64,000 nucleotides of DNA from Alligator mississippiensis (lineage: Eukaryota > Chordata > Crocodylia > Alligatoridae): contig NC_081835.1 in the NCBI RefSeq assembly GCF_030867095.1, forward strand, positions 43,817,892 to 43,881,891. The letters are read 5' to 3'. Below the pieces are notes generated by a model. That model ran no database searches. It saw only the letters and a program-made list of their open reading frames with translations, and had not been told where the DNA came from. Position 1 is the first letter of the stretch, and every line of letters starts with the position of its first letter. Both the position numbers and the translations under genes were made by a program. Positions 23,777 through 62,135 of this stretch are shown here, one piece after another.

Positions 23777-25967
23777 AAATAAGTGCAGTACTAGTTCTGC
23801 TGCTCTAGGCTATCCTGCAGGCTGTCCAGGAGGGTCACATAACTGGAAGAGGCAGGGCTCTGGGGCATATAAGCCAAGGCCAGAACCAGAGCGAAGAGTC
23901 CGGCCCTGGAGGCTGAAGGAGAAAGAGCTCTGCAGGAAGATGCCTGCTGTTTTGAAAGACTGAGTGAGATTCTGCTATGCCGGGAGGCTGCAAGTAGAGG
24001 GCTGAGGGTTGGTAGGGAAGTGGAACCAGTATGGAGAGCGATTTCCCTAGAGAGCCAGCAGGGTTAGAGAATTAAGTCGCAGCCAGTGTACTTGCTTATG
24101 TGTCATGTTTGAGTTTCAGAACCAGTGGTTTAGGTGGGACTAGAAAAAGGTGAGCAGAGGTCCCAGTGGTGCCTGAGGGGCACGTGGCTGTCTGGAGCTC
24201 TGCCAGAGGGCAAGGGCTTGATTGTGGCAAAAGAGAGAGAAAAGCCTGGGAAAAGCAAAGCAATTGTCAAGGACCTGCAGGTCAGAAAGGGGCAGAGCTT
24301 GGGTCAAGGCCAAAGGGACCATCCAGAGCAGTGGGGGCAGATGCTGGGAAAGCCAAGGCCCCAACAAGGGAGTGAAGGCCTAAGGCAGCCTGGTGGTGTG
24401 CAGCAGGGTGTCCATATAAGTGATGACTAGAAACACCTGTGAGGCATGAGTACAGCTATAAGATAGGGTCTGGAGGCTGTGATTAGCCCTTAAGGTTATA
24501 AGTAGCAACACCAACATTCATGACAGATCTTGCTTGGGGAGCCCTGGGGCAGCCTCCTTTTCTAAAGACATAACCACATCAAGGTGTGGCAGATGAACTG
24601 AAGGGGAGATTGCCCAAAGGAGGCAGAGAGGACAAGGGCTGAGATGATACTCTAGGGGCATTATGGTCACCCCTGGGATAGGACACTGTTACAGTGATCC
24701 TCTTCTCTTAGATCTGAGAGTATAGATGGCTTCTGGTCAAGATGACCCATGGGCAACAGGCACTGCTAATTTAAAAAAACTGCTACAAGAAGCACTGTCA
24801 TGGGTCATAACTTCTATAAAGTTACCTCTCTCTTTGCCAGTCTCTCCTAACTCCCCCTTCTATATCATCAAACAGAAGGTGTTTGTCTTCATTTTCAAAG
24901 CCTCTCACAGCCTGTCCCTACCCTTGCTATCATCTCATTTAGTATGGAGATGTGAACTCCCTACTTGGGATTGGGCCACAGTGGTCAGCCACTCTCACTC
25001 ATGCATCTGTTTTTCAAACAAGTGTTTTCTTGCTTTATGTTTCCTCCACAGGAAGGAGGATCTTCCCAAAAGCATTCACAAAAGTATTAGTGCCTACCAC
25101 AGTGGGATCCTGATCCAAACAGCAGATGCTAGAGGGATGGATGGTCAGACGCTAGAGGGATGGATGGCTAACAAGACCACCCTTACAGGGTGCTGAGACA
25201 CTATGGGACAGCTCTGGAGGACTGGTTTGTTGAACAGAGGCATGCCCAGTTACAAATGGTTATGAACTGACAGGAGTTAACCTCAGTCAAGGCTAACCCT
25301 TGGGACACCAGCACAAACATGAAGCAAGGCCTGGACAACTGGGAATTTCTGTGTGTAGTTACAGGGCAGGACAGAGTGGTGCTGGGTAAAATTGACCATC
25401 CAAATATGACTCAACATAGGCTATGTGGGGACTTGGCTTCGCCCTCCCCGAATACGACACTCCTCTGGCTGAAGAAAGCTCATACAAGGAGTATTCAGTT
25501 GCTGCTAGTTTATGTTGCTCAGTGCATAGATCTGACCATTACTTTACTTTCCAGAGAGACCATTCTTGCTCTTGAGTGTGAACAATAAGCTGTAACATTA
25601 AAATCCTTCCCCCAACCACATCCTCTACCCCTTCCCCCTACTTCCCCCCTCCCCCAGCCTTCACTGCTATGCTTATGAAATGATACAGGCCTCAGCTCCT
25701 AGACTGGGCAGGCATCAAAGAGGTTTCAAACTTTCTGGGCGATTCCCTGCCTGCCTCGCTCTGAAAGCCACATGAACCATCTCTCTGTTGCAAAGGTGAA
25801 AATAAATTACTCACAGCATCATTTCTTTGTTTGCCCAACTCAAGAAGGACTTAATACCTTTTCTGAGAATGGTACAGGAGAGGAAGTGGGTTTATCTTCT
25901 TTAGGCCCTGTGTAGCAGACAGCTGCAGAATGAAGAATGAGAACAAGACAGTTCACGAGTCAAGGCA
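23777..25967. other. Intergenic; unclassified, possibly repetitive
   Basis: 23820-24520 reads like a mid-repetitive element, but I could not assign it. 25590-25660 is C-rich. No gene recognised. Confidence 0.35.
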
Positions 25968-25973
25968 TTTATT
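25968..25973 (-). terminator. Likely ZMYND10 polyadenylation signal AATAAA
   Basis: AATAAA on the minus strand, about 550 bases past the ZMYND10 stop codon. It is a good candidate for the 3' end; the interval 25968-26525 would then be the 3' UTR. Confidence 0.5.
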
Positions 25974-26525
25974 GGAGAAAATGGGACTCTTGAGAGACCT
26001 GAACAGGCAAGCTCTGAGGCCAGTGAGGCTCCTGTAGGCCTCCAAGGTCTCACTATGGTCCTAGCAACAAGCACTATAAGCAGTACACAAGGGGTTGGTT
26101 CCTAACTTGCCATCTTCACTAGCTGGTACCCTGCTGCTGATCTCTCTCTGCAAAGTGCATTTGTTTCAGTGTTGTGGAGTATGGAGGGCACTGACAGTAA
26201 AACTGAGATCTGAAGTGGCTCATGTACAGCTAAAAGCAGACCAGGCGGCAGCAGGGCCCTGAGGCCCACAAAGATGCTCTCTGAGTCACTGGGTCTTTCT
26301 GATACTCCTTAGGTTGGAGACCTCAATGTTCAGTGTGTCTCCTGGACCTAGAGATAGCCTCTTCTAGAGCAGCATTCAGCTGAGGCCTGGCACACTAACT
26401 CAAATGAACAAGAAGCTGCCTGTCCTACTTGGAACTGGGGATTGTTTGAAGCCTTGCATGCTCTGTTCACTGGGAGATCTCGGAGGAGGAATCTGCTTCA
26501 GGAAGACTGCAGTTGGGTGCTGCAA

Positions 26526-45849
<19,324 letters not shown>

Positions 45850-45867
45850 GGCCGCCGCCGCGCTGCC

Positions 45868-45881
45868 GTCGCCATGGAGAC
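45868..45881 (-). promoter_or_regulatory. X-box-like (RFX) motif in ZMYND10 promoter
   Basis: The 14-mer GTCGCCATGGAGAC (plus strand) is an imperfect palindrome. It fits the RFX X-box layout of two half sites separated by AT. It sits 19-32 bases upstream of the ZMYND10 ATG. RFX factors drive ciliary genes, and fly Zmynd10 is known to depend on Rfx and Fd3F. Binding here is an inference. Confidence 0.55.
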
Positions 45882-45944
45882 GCCGCCCGCGGCCCCGCCC
45901 CCCACAGCGCGCGGAACCGTTGGTAGGGCCCGGCCCGGCCCGCC

Positions 45945-45978
45945 GCACAGCACAGCACAGCACAGCACAGCACAGCAC
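45945..45978. repeat. (GCACA)n microsatellite in ZMYND10 promoter
   Basis: Nearly seven perfect copies of GCACA within the CpG island, about 95-130 bases upstream of the ZMYND10 ATG. Its length probably varies between individuals. Confidence 0.85.
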
Positions 45979-46564
45979 CACGGGGGAGCTGGGGCCCGGG
46001 GGCTCCCACAGCCCCTCGCCGAGACAGCGGCCTCGCCCCCCTCCCAGCGAGCTGTCGGGAACCGGTCCAGGGAAAGTCCGGATTAAAAACAGCTGGGACA
46101 GCAGGGCCCGGGCGGAGGGGAGCTGGCCGCTCTCCCGTTTACCACGAGGAGCCGAGACTTCCGCGCGCGTTCTATTCACAGCAACCGGCCACTGGCAGCG
46201 CCCCGGCCGGCTCTGCTCCTCCCTGGCACGGGCTGGCAGGAGATGCACAGGCGGGATCCCGCGGGGCAGGATTTCAGTTGCACATGCCCAGCAGCACCTC
46301 AGCACTTACTCCTAGCCTCACATGGAGCAGTGCCCATGCCTTGTCAGCAGACCCGCCCTGTGCCTGAGGAGAGGCGCCCATGCTCGCTCGCTCTCAAGGC
46401 AGCTTTAGCCTAAGTGATAAAGCACGGGCTGAGCCAAGTCATGCTGAAAGGGTCAGGGGCTGGGGCTGCAGCTTGAGCTGGGAGACCCAGAGGGCCCAGC
46501 CATCTGTCAGTGTTTTCTCCTTGGGAAGGTGGTCGCTGAATACTTCTGCTGCTCCCCATGAGAT

Positions 46565-55393
<8,829 letters not shown>

Positions 55394-55400
55394 GATGCTG

Positions 55401-56590
55401 CTGTAAGACAGCATGTGCAGCATCAGTGTCTATTAAAAAAGCAGTAAGGTAGGTTCTCCTGGAAGAGACGAGGGTGAGAGAAGTCCCATTCTCCTCCCAG
55501 GAAGAACATGGAAGAAGCAGCACACACCTGAGACTGACCTGGGTTTAATACCTCTGAAACCCAAACTCTGAAGTAAGTTACAGCAGCGGTAAGTCTGGCT
55601 CTTCTGATCTAAAGCCTGTGGTCGTCATTCCTGCTTTTGAACCGGGGCCCAGGACTTCCAGGTTTTAGGCACTACCTGTTTGAATAGAAGATATGTACAT
55701 TGCTGTGGGGGCAGGAACTGGATCCCATGGCCGCCCCTGCCTATGGCCTGGCCTGTGGCTGACCTGCTAGGCAAGTGCGAGCTGTGCCACTGCAGTTTCT
55801 ATGGCAAGGATGGCCCACACCGGCTCCTGGCCCCAAGCCTGTCTGATAACACAGACGCTGACCCAAGCAACTGGGCACGTCACATTGCAGCCTTAGCCTG
55901 GCACTGGCCCCGAGAGTCACCATGCACCAAGCAGGTCTTTGCTTCTCCCTACCACCATGCCGGCGCAGCCTGTTGCTGGGGGCCACGAGGTCTGCCGCCT
56001 GCCCCCTGCGGCCAGCGTTGTCAGGTCTTAAATATGAAATTATCATATTGGAAGATCAAAATGATCACATTTGCTGAAAAACTACTGTACACTGAGAACA
56101 CATGCGAATAAGTCCTATTTACTTTATATTACCCACTTCAAGTCGCCAGTGAGCGAGTGAGCGAGCACTGGGTCACTACAGCTGAAGCATTTTTTTATTT
56201 CGAGGCCAGCAGGCTGACTCGAGCGCTGGCAGCAAGCCCCGAAGTCAGTGAAGAATCCCTGAGGGTTTTGCAACAATAACGGCCTCAAAACTCCCCGCAC
56301 GCCTTGAGCACTTTGACAATTATTGATCGTGCATCGCACGAGGGTTGGAAGTACCCTGCAAGTGCAACCATTCCCGTGCACCTGGCAGCGCTGCCGGCCC
56401 CGCCGGCCCCGGGCGTCCGCTCGCTCGTGCGGCGGCCGGGCTGCCCCCGCGCCCCGGACAGAAGCCTCACAGCCGCGGCGGCACAGGACCAGGGCAGGAA
56501 GGCAGGCGCTCGCTCGCTCACCTCCGCTCCGCGCCGCTCCAGCAGCCTCGCGCTCGTCTGCGCAGGCACAGCTCAGCCCCACTCCTCCCG
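55401..56590 (-). promoter_or_regulatory. Probable non-coding first exon and long 5' intron of NPRL2
   Basis: The NPRL2 coding start (55393) lies about 1.1 kb from the CpG island. A strong donor, CGGAG/GTGAGC, sits on the minus strand inside the island (GT at 56520-56521, exon side from 56522 up). Two acceptors lie just before the coding exon: CAG at 55401-55403 and TAG after a T-rich tract at 55430-55432. A short untranslated exon from about 56522 upward, spliced to the ATG exon, is a reasonable inference. Confidence 0.4.
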
Positions 56591-56639
56591 CATGCGCAGT
56601 AGGGCCAAACGAAGCCCCCCCCCCCCCCCGGCCGCTCGC

Positions 56640-56680
56640 GTCACGTGGTGTCATTCTAAGACCGCCTCTCGTCACGTGGT
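56640..56680. promoter_or_regulatory. Paired CACGTG E-boxes (USF/TFEB-like)
   Basis: The same 10-mer GTCACGTGGT occurs at 56640-56649 and 56671-56680. It differs from the CLEAR consensus bound by TFEB (GTCACGTGAC) at the two final positions and also fits USF and MYC/MAX. Its place between NPRL2 and CYB561D2 makes it a candidate control site for either gene. Confidence 0.6.
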
Positions 56681-56733
56681 CCTGAAGGAAGACGGCAAAG
56701 CGGGTTGACAGCTCCGAGGAGGGCGGGTACCAC

Positions 56734-56826
56734 TGGTGATGGACAGCGGGGCTCAACCAATACGTCGGGCCGGACCCTCAAATGGGTGGGTTTCTATGGT
56801 GATGGACAAGGCCATCTAGCCAATCA
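56734..56826 (+). promoter_or_regulatory. 63-base tandem duplication carrying two CCAAT boxes
   Basis: TGGTGATGGACA occurs at 56734 and again at 56797, and CCAAT occurs at 56757 and 56820. Both pairs are offset by exactly 63 bases, so the unit is a diverged tandem duplication that doubled an NF-Y-type box upstream of CYB561D2. Confidence 0.65.
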
Positions 56827-56997
56827 GGAGGCGGCGGGCGCTTTTCCTGCTCTCCGCAGAGTTCCTGGTGAGCTGCCGCGGCTCGGGCGGGTGGCTGTCT
56901 CGGCGCCCCCAGTCCGCCGCCGCCCCCGGGCTCCGGGTACGAGCGCAGCAGCGGCGCTGCCGGGCCGGGCCGGGCCACGAGACCGGCTCCGCGCACC

Positions 56998-59900
56998 ATG
57001 GCCCTGAGCGCGGAGGCGGAGTCGGGGATCTACCGCTCCCTGCGCGCTGCCTCGGGCGCTGCGGCGCACCTGGTCTCGCTGGCGCTGCCCGTGTCCGTGG
57101 CTGTGGTCGCCAGGCCCGGGTCAAGTAAGTCGGGCGCGGGGGGACTCGGGGAGGCGCTGGGCGTGGGGCGACCCCCGCGTGCAGATGTGTGCACACCGCC
57201 CTGCCTCGAGTTGCGCCCCGGCCCCGGCGCCTTCGCCCTCCCGCCCCCGCGGAGCCGGTCCCAGCGCTCGGGCCCCGCTTGGGACCGGCAGCAGCCCCGG
57301 CGTCGGGCCTCTTGTGACTCGGTTACTGCAGCTCCGGGACTGGTGTCCTCACACCACGGAGAGAGTAGGACGAGACCAGGGCGCCAGTCCCAGCGATGGC
57401 TGAGGCTGGCCCAATCCGTCCATTAGCTGCAAGTTTTTCTAGTCTTCAGCTGTGAAGCTTCAGCTCCTGCTCACAGGTGTGGTTTAACTGCACATCTTTA
57501 AGGGCACGCTGTCAGCTTTGAAACCTAGAGTGCCTAGTTTTGTGTGTCTCATTATCCAGAAAGGAGGCAAAATCATAAGGGGCATGTTAAGATGGCCTTT
57601 TCAGGCCAGGCCTCTCTTGGTCTGCTATCTAGTACCATGTAAACCAGTACAGCCTGTTCCAGAGTCAAGTTGTTGCCAGCTAAGCTGGTGCCCCCACCTG
57701 AGCTAGCCTGGGTGAGGAGGGTGTGTGGGCATCCCCCAGGACTTAAAAAACAAGACCTGTCAAAGGGTGGATGAGCTTCCCGCAAGCCAACAGCCATCCA
57801 TTCCTGGGGAGGAGATGGGCGCTGCCAGGTTGCTCTACCCAAAGAATCGCCAATGATGCAAAGCAACTCAACCAGCCTGGGGGGTTGTTACAGCATCTGA
57901 AGTGCCCCACAGTTGCAGCAGCCTTGGGACAGGCTTGACTTGATATTAAGACTGAAGCTGGAGCATCTGCCATTGTGCAGCTGGGGAAGTAGCAAAACGG
58001 GCTGACAGATTTTCTCCAGTGAACAGCACTCAAGGGAAGACTTCTAGGATTTACCAGAAAGGACACACACAGCACAGCTCTCAGTGGGAGGGGAGGATGT
58101 TACCTTTTTTGTGCTCTAAGTGGCATCTTCTGGCACAGGAAGATTTGGGGACCTAAAGAAAAGTGATGTGCCCAAGCTCAAACAAGCGGTCTGTGATGGA
58201 GCAGGGAGTTGGCCCTGCAGCTTCCCAGTCCCAGGCTAGTGCCTAAACTCTTGGATCTTCCTCCCTCTCCTGAACTTCAGGGATTCCTTGTGTCGATGCC
58301 TTTCCATTCTCTGAAGTGCCTAATCCATCCCATTAGAAGGAAGCTTTTTTTTTTTTGGCTTGGTTTTTTTTTGTCTTCAACTGTACTGCATTTCACTGTG
58401 CTGGATGGCTGGTCTGAAAGGGCTCATTGGTCTCTCTCATTTCATTCCAGGCTTATTCTCCTGGCACCCTCTCTTAATGTCACTTGCGGTAAGTCAGACA
58501 AGATCTCTGCATTCCTGCCTTCCACCCTATAACCTGCATATCAGTTGAGCATGATAGTCCCACTGCCTGTGTCCCACAACCTGCTCAGTTCACCATTGCC
58601 TTGCATCACTTACAACTCTAAGACACAGTGGGTGTAACTTGCTGATGAGTCAGAACAGGAGTGTGTTTTACAGCCAGTTTGCACAACTTTGTGTGACTGC
58701 ATGGTGTGCAGTGGTGAATAGGGTGGTGGGGCCTGGAATCCCACAACACCCGCTCTTTACCCTTGCCTGAGCCCTACAGAGAAAGCACCTCTCCAGGTCA
58801 TAACCAGCCTGAAAGGTTGTTAGTCAGGCACTCATGCTTGTTTCAGCAGTAGTACCAGGCTATTGAAAACATCTATGAAGTGCTTTTGCTCAGGGCATGC
58901 TTGGCTAAGCCAGACACCTGGCTAGGCATGTTTACTGAATGGCTGCAAACCAGTTCTACAATGCAGTTCTGGTGCTCCCAGCATAGTGAGTACTTGTCAC
59001 TGTTGGGAGTAAGCAGAGAACTAACTTGGCAACAAGGGCATGTCCTGATGAGCACACACATGTAGTTTGCAGCACCTTAAAGCAGTTTGAGGCACCACAA
59101 ACCACATGCAGTGCACATGCACCTGTTTCCCACACTGCTAATTAGCAGCGCAGCAGTTTTTTTGACACCAGGAGATCCTGGCGTAAAAAAAAAACTGCTG
59201 CTGAAAAAAGTGGTATGGTACATGCAGCAGCAGCATGCATCATCAGAAAGGGAGCCTGGTCAGCCAGGGTCACACTCAGGCTGCCAGCCAGGCTCCAAGT
59301 GGCTGGCTTGGTACTGCTGCTTCCCTAGGTGGCCGCCAGGACCCCAGATAAGACTGCTGAGGCCAGCACAAGTGCTGGTCCTAGCCTCCCCTACCCCACC
59401 CAGGTCACTTTGCTGCACGCTGAAGTGCACACATAGGGGCATGCCCAGGAACAATTAGCAGCAGCACAAATATGTGCCACTGCTATGTCCCATGGGAAAC
59501 GCGTGCCCCTGCACATGCGTGTTCATTAGGACACACCCAAGGATGCATTTTCCAGCACACACACACTTCCTTGGCCCAGCCCTTCTGTTGCCACCCCCAC
59601 AATGAAAGTGTGGTGGCAGCATCCTAGCCCAGTGGTGCTCAACCTCTGGCTTGCAGAGCTGAGTCATCTGGCCCACAGGGCTCCTCACTGGTCTGGAAAT
59701 CTGGCAGTGAAAGAGCCATGGCAGCATTAATTGCTGTTCCCCTGCTACTTATTTCTGGACCTGGTGGGGAGCCCTGTGGGATAAATAACATGGCCCTGCA
59801 TGTGGGGTTGGGCTGGCACCAGGCTGGATTTGGATGCACAGGGTCACAACCATGGTCCAACCCCGTATCATTCATCTGGCCCATGGGGCTGGAACGTTGC

Positions 59901-60690
59901 GTGCCACTGCCCTAGCCCAAATGAGTTGGGAGAGTAGCAGGGAGCGATGGGCTACATTCCAGGTTGCTGGAAGATCCCCATTGCAGAGCCCCATTGCTGA
60001 ACTTGCGACTCCTCCACATTGTAGTTGTTTGTCTTAGGCATCTGCACAGCCTCCATCACCAAAGCACCTTGGGGCCTCAGTCTTCTGGTTTCCATGGAGA
60101 TGATAAGGAAGAGGTTGCAGGTGCCGGCATTACTTTGTCCATTGCATTTCAACAGCTGTGTTAAACCATTGTTCTTGTTTCTCCAGTTCTCCTTCTTGAT
60201 GACAGAAGCCCTGCTGGTTTTCTCTCCAGAGACCTCACTGCTGCGCTCCTTCTCCCGCAAAGTCAAGGTCCGCTTCCATTGGGCACTTCAGCTGCTCTGT
60301 CTCCTCTGTGCCTTGCTGGGCCTAGGCATCATCAGCTACAACAAGTACCTGAATGGCAAGTCCCACTTTGTCACCTGGCATGGCCTGACTGGCTTGCTGA
60401 CTGTGCTGTATGCCAGCATGCAGTGTATGGGGGGCCTCGCCCTCCTGTACCCCAAGCTAATGAAAAACTGGACGCTGGCCAAGCTGAAGCTCTATCACGC
60501 CACCTCTGGGCTGGTTTGCTACCTCCTGGGCTGTGCCAGCCTGATGCTGGGCATGTGCTCCCTGTGGTTTACCACCTTGGTGACTGGGGTCTTCTGGTAC
60601 CTGGCAGTACTGTGCCCCATCCTCACCAGCCTGGTTATCATGAATCAAGTGAGCAATGCTTACCTCTACCGCAAAAGGATGAAGCCCTGA
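56998..60690 (+). CDS. CYB561D2: CYB561D2, cytochrome b561 domain-containing protein 2
   Basis: Membrane di-heme cytochrome of the b561 family, which passes electrons across endomembranes; human CYB561D2 is reported as a transmembrane ascorbate-dependent reductase. Coding exons: 56998-57124, 58451-58488 (only 38 bases) and 60187-60690. Borders are GT-AG and the join gives 222 residues, the human length. Seen: N-terminal MALSAEAES, six hydrophobic segments, and the four heme-ligand histidines at positions 48 (SWHP), 86 (RFHW), 120 (TWHG) and 159 (YHATSG), the family spacing. The C-terminus ends [13 protein letters not shown]. The ATG has an ACCATGG Kozak context and matches the human start. 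The gene is transcribed away from NPRL2 from a shared island. Confidence 0.97.
57125..58450 (+). other. CYB561D2 intron 1
   Basis: Starts in the CpG island. Holds an antisense MIR-like SINE and a T-rich tract at 58346-58371. Confidence 0.85.
58125..58265 (-). mobile_element. MIR-like SINE
   Basis: AAGTGATGTGCCCAAGCTCA, then GATGGAGCAGGGAGTTGGCC and CAGTCCCAGGCTAGTGCC, the antisense MIR order. Confidence 0.6.
59036..59538. mobile_element. DNA element with TGTCCTGATGAGCAC ends, class unsure
   Basis: Left end 59041-59061 and right end 59513-59533 are inverted repeats of 21 bases with few differences (TGTCCTRATGARCAC-type). The match may extend five bases further out. No clear target duplication. 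Confidence 0.6.
59630..59909. mobile_element. hAT MITE
   Basis: 280 bases, CAGTGGTGCTCAACCTCTGG to the complement of CAGTGGCACGCAACG. Flanks TCCTAGCC (59622-59629) and CCCTAGCC (59910-59917) match at 7 of 8. Confidence 0.85.
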
Positions 60691-61681
60691 GGGACGATGC
60701 TGGAACACTGCCTTCCTGTGATCCTTGAAGGTTCTGCACATAGCCCATGAGGCATTCTGGGGCTTCTGGGTCCTTGGGCTCAGGAAGTCTCCAGTGCAGC
60801 TCACCTGCTTGCTGTTGTGTGATGTTTCCTTGGAGCTAGAGTTCTATTTTTTTTTATTACTGAAACTGTCTGTCATGTTGAACCTGCTCTTCAGAAAACT
60901 TCTTGCAGCCCTGATCTCAGGGTTGCAGTTGCTGTCAGCTAAGATGTGTGTTTTGTGTGAAAAACCTCAGTAATCCATCTATGCCTGCTCCGGTGCTGAA
61001 TAGTGTCCTAGCAGTACATGCCTCTGGAGGTGGCAAACAGCTTGAAAGTGTTTGCACTGGATGCTATACCTGCTTGCTCAGACTTTGTACAGCCAGCAGC
61101 AAAAGGGCTTTTCAGGGCTACTTCTGCTTAATAGGCTCAAGTCTCATGCATTTTTTTTCCTCCCGTATAAGCACTGGGAATATAGAGGTGGCTGAGCGCA
61201 GGGAAGTTTGTTCCATTTGCTTGTAACTGGGAGCACCTTGCATTCTGCCCTCTAGGTCACTTTTGTTAGTAAAACTCAGCATTTCCTAGCAATGAAGAAG
61301 CCCACAGGACAGGTCACTCTAAACCAATATGGGGAGAGGAGTTGTGAGGCTGTGCTTTACAGATCCATATCACAACATATAGGATGTGAATACCAACTAG
61401 GGGGCATGCCTTGCTTTGGAGAAGAGCCAATATGAAGATGCACAGGCCTGGGGCAGACAAGTCTGGAAGGACAGGGGTGGGACTGCTTTCTCCCTTCAAG
61501 AGGAGGAGCTTTCCAGGTACCCTAGTAGAGAATTTGACATCAAGGAGATTTGAGCTACTGAGTTAATCTCATTCTGTGACAGGAGTTGAACCCAAGGTGG
61601 GAATGCAAACAGCCAACTCCATACCCATCACCTCAGGGCTGGTGCCATCAGTGTTGGAAGCCCCTGAATGGATCAAAGTCC

Positions 61682-61687
61682 ATTAAA
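61682..61687 (+). terminator. Possible CYB561D2 polyadenylation signal ATTAAA
   Basis: ATTAAA about 1 kb past the CYB561D2 stop codon. I saw no AATAAA between the stop and this site. It is weak evidence for the 3' end, as the hexamer is common by chance. Confidence 0.25.
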
Positions 61688-62039
61688 GTTCTTTCCTGCA
61701 TACAGCTGCCTGGCAAAGGACAGCATGTCATCTGAGCTCTGGCTCACCCTCTGCAGCATTTGCTGGGGCCTGGAATATTTAGTTACAACTGTGGCAGAGA
61801 TTCAGCACCTCACTGCACACTGTATCAGAATATAGCTGCACAAGGGCCTCTGCTTATGTATTATTTATAAAAAACAGTTATCTCCAGGCTTACAAGTGAA
61901 AGGACCAACCTAAGAAAGGGAGCATCTCACTTCGTGCTTGCTTGTGGCAACTCATGCAGGGCTGGAGCTGTTGCCCAGCTAGTTTGGAGACAGAAGGGAA
62001 AGGGGGCCTCTCTCCCCACTATCTCAACTTGAAGCATAT

Positions 62040-62135
62040 CAGCATAATTAGCTTCACTTAACAGGTAGGGGAACTGACTTACCTGGGGTCACACAATGCG
62101 TAGAGCTAAGGATAGGGACACAGTCTCCAGGAACG
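62040..62135 (-). mobile_element. MIR-like SINE fragment
   Basis: TTAACAGGTAGGGGAACTGA then TACCTGGGGTCACACAATGC and AGCTAAGGATAGGGACACAG, the antisense MIR core. Confidence 0.6.

Larger units (their letters stand above)
56380..57320. promoter_or_regulatory. Divergent CpG-island promoter of NPRL2 and CYB561D2
   Basis: CpG-rich block between the two head-to-head genes. It contains an NRF1-type site (CGCATGCGCA, 56589-56598), a C15 run (56615-56629), two GTCACGTGGT sites, two CCAAT boxes in a 63-base tandem duplication, and CYB561D2 exon 1. The promoter is CCAAT/E-box/NRF1-type with no TATA box seen. Confidence 0.75.
58489..60186 (+). other. CYB561D2 intron 2
   Basis: Holds two DNA transposon relics, 59036-59538 and 59630-59909. 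Confidence 0.85.

Noticed and set aside
23777-24530. Possible old LTR-type element after the CR1 at 23236
   Set aside because: No paired terminal repeats, no gag/pol/env text and no target duplication seen, so I do not call a retrovirus-like element here.
56124-56756. 210-codon minus-strand frame in the divergent promoter
   Set aside because: No domain, lies over CpG-island promoter motifs, and competes with the better-supported non-coding NPRL2 first exon.
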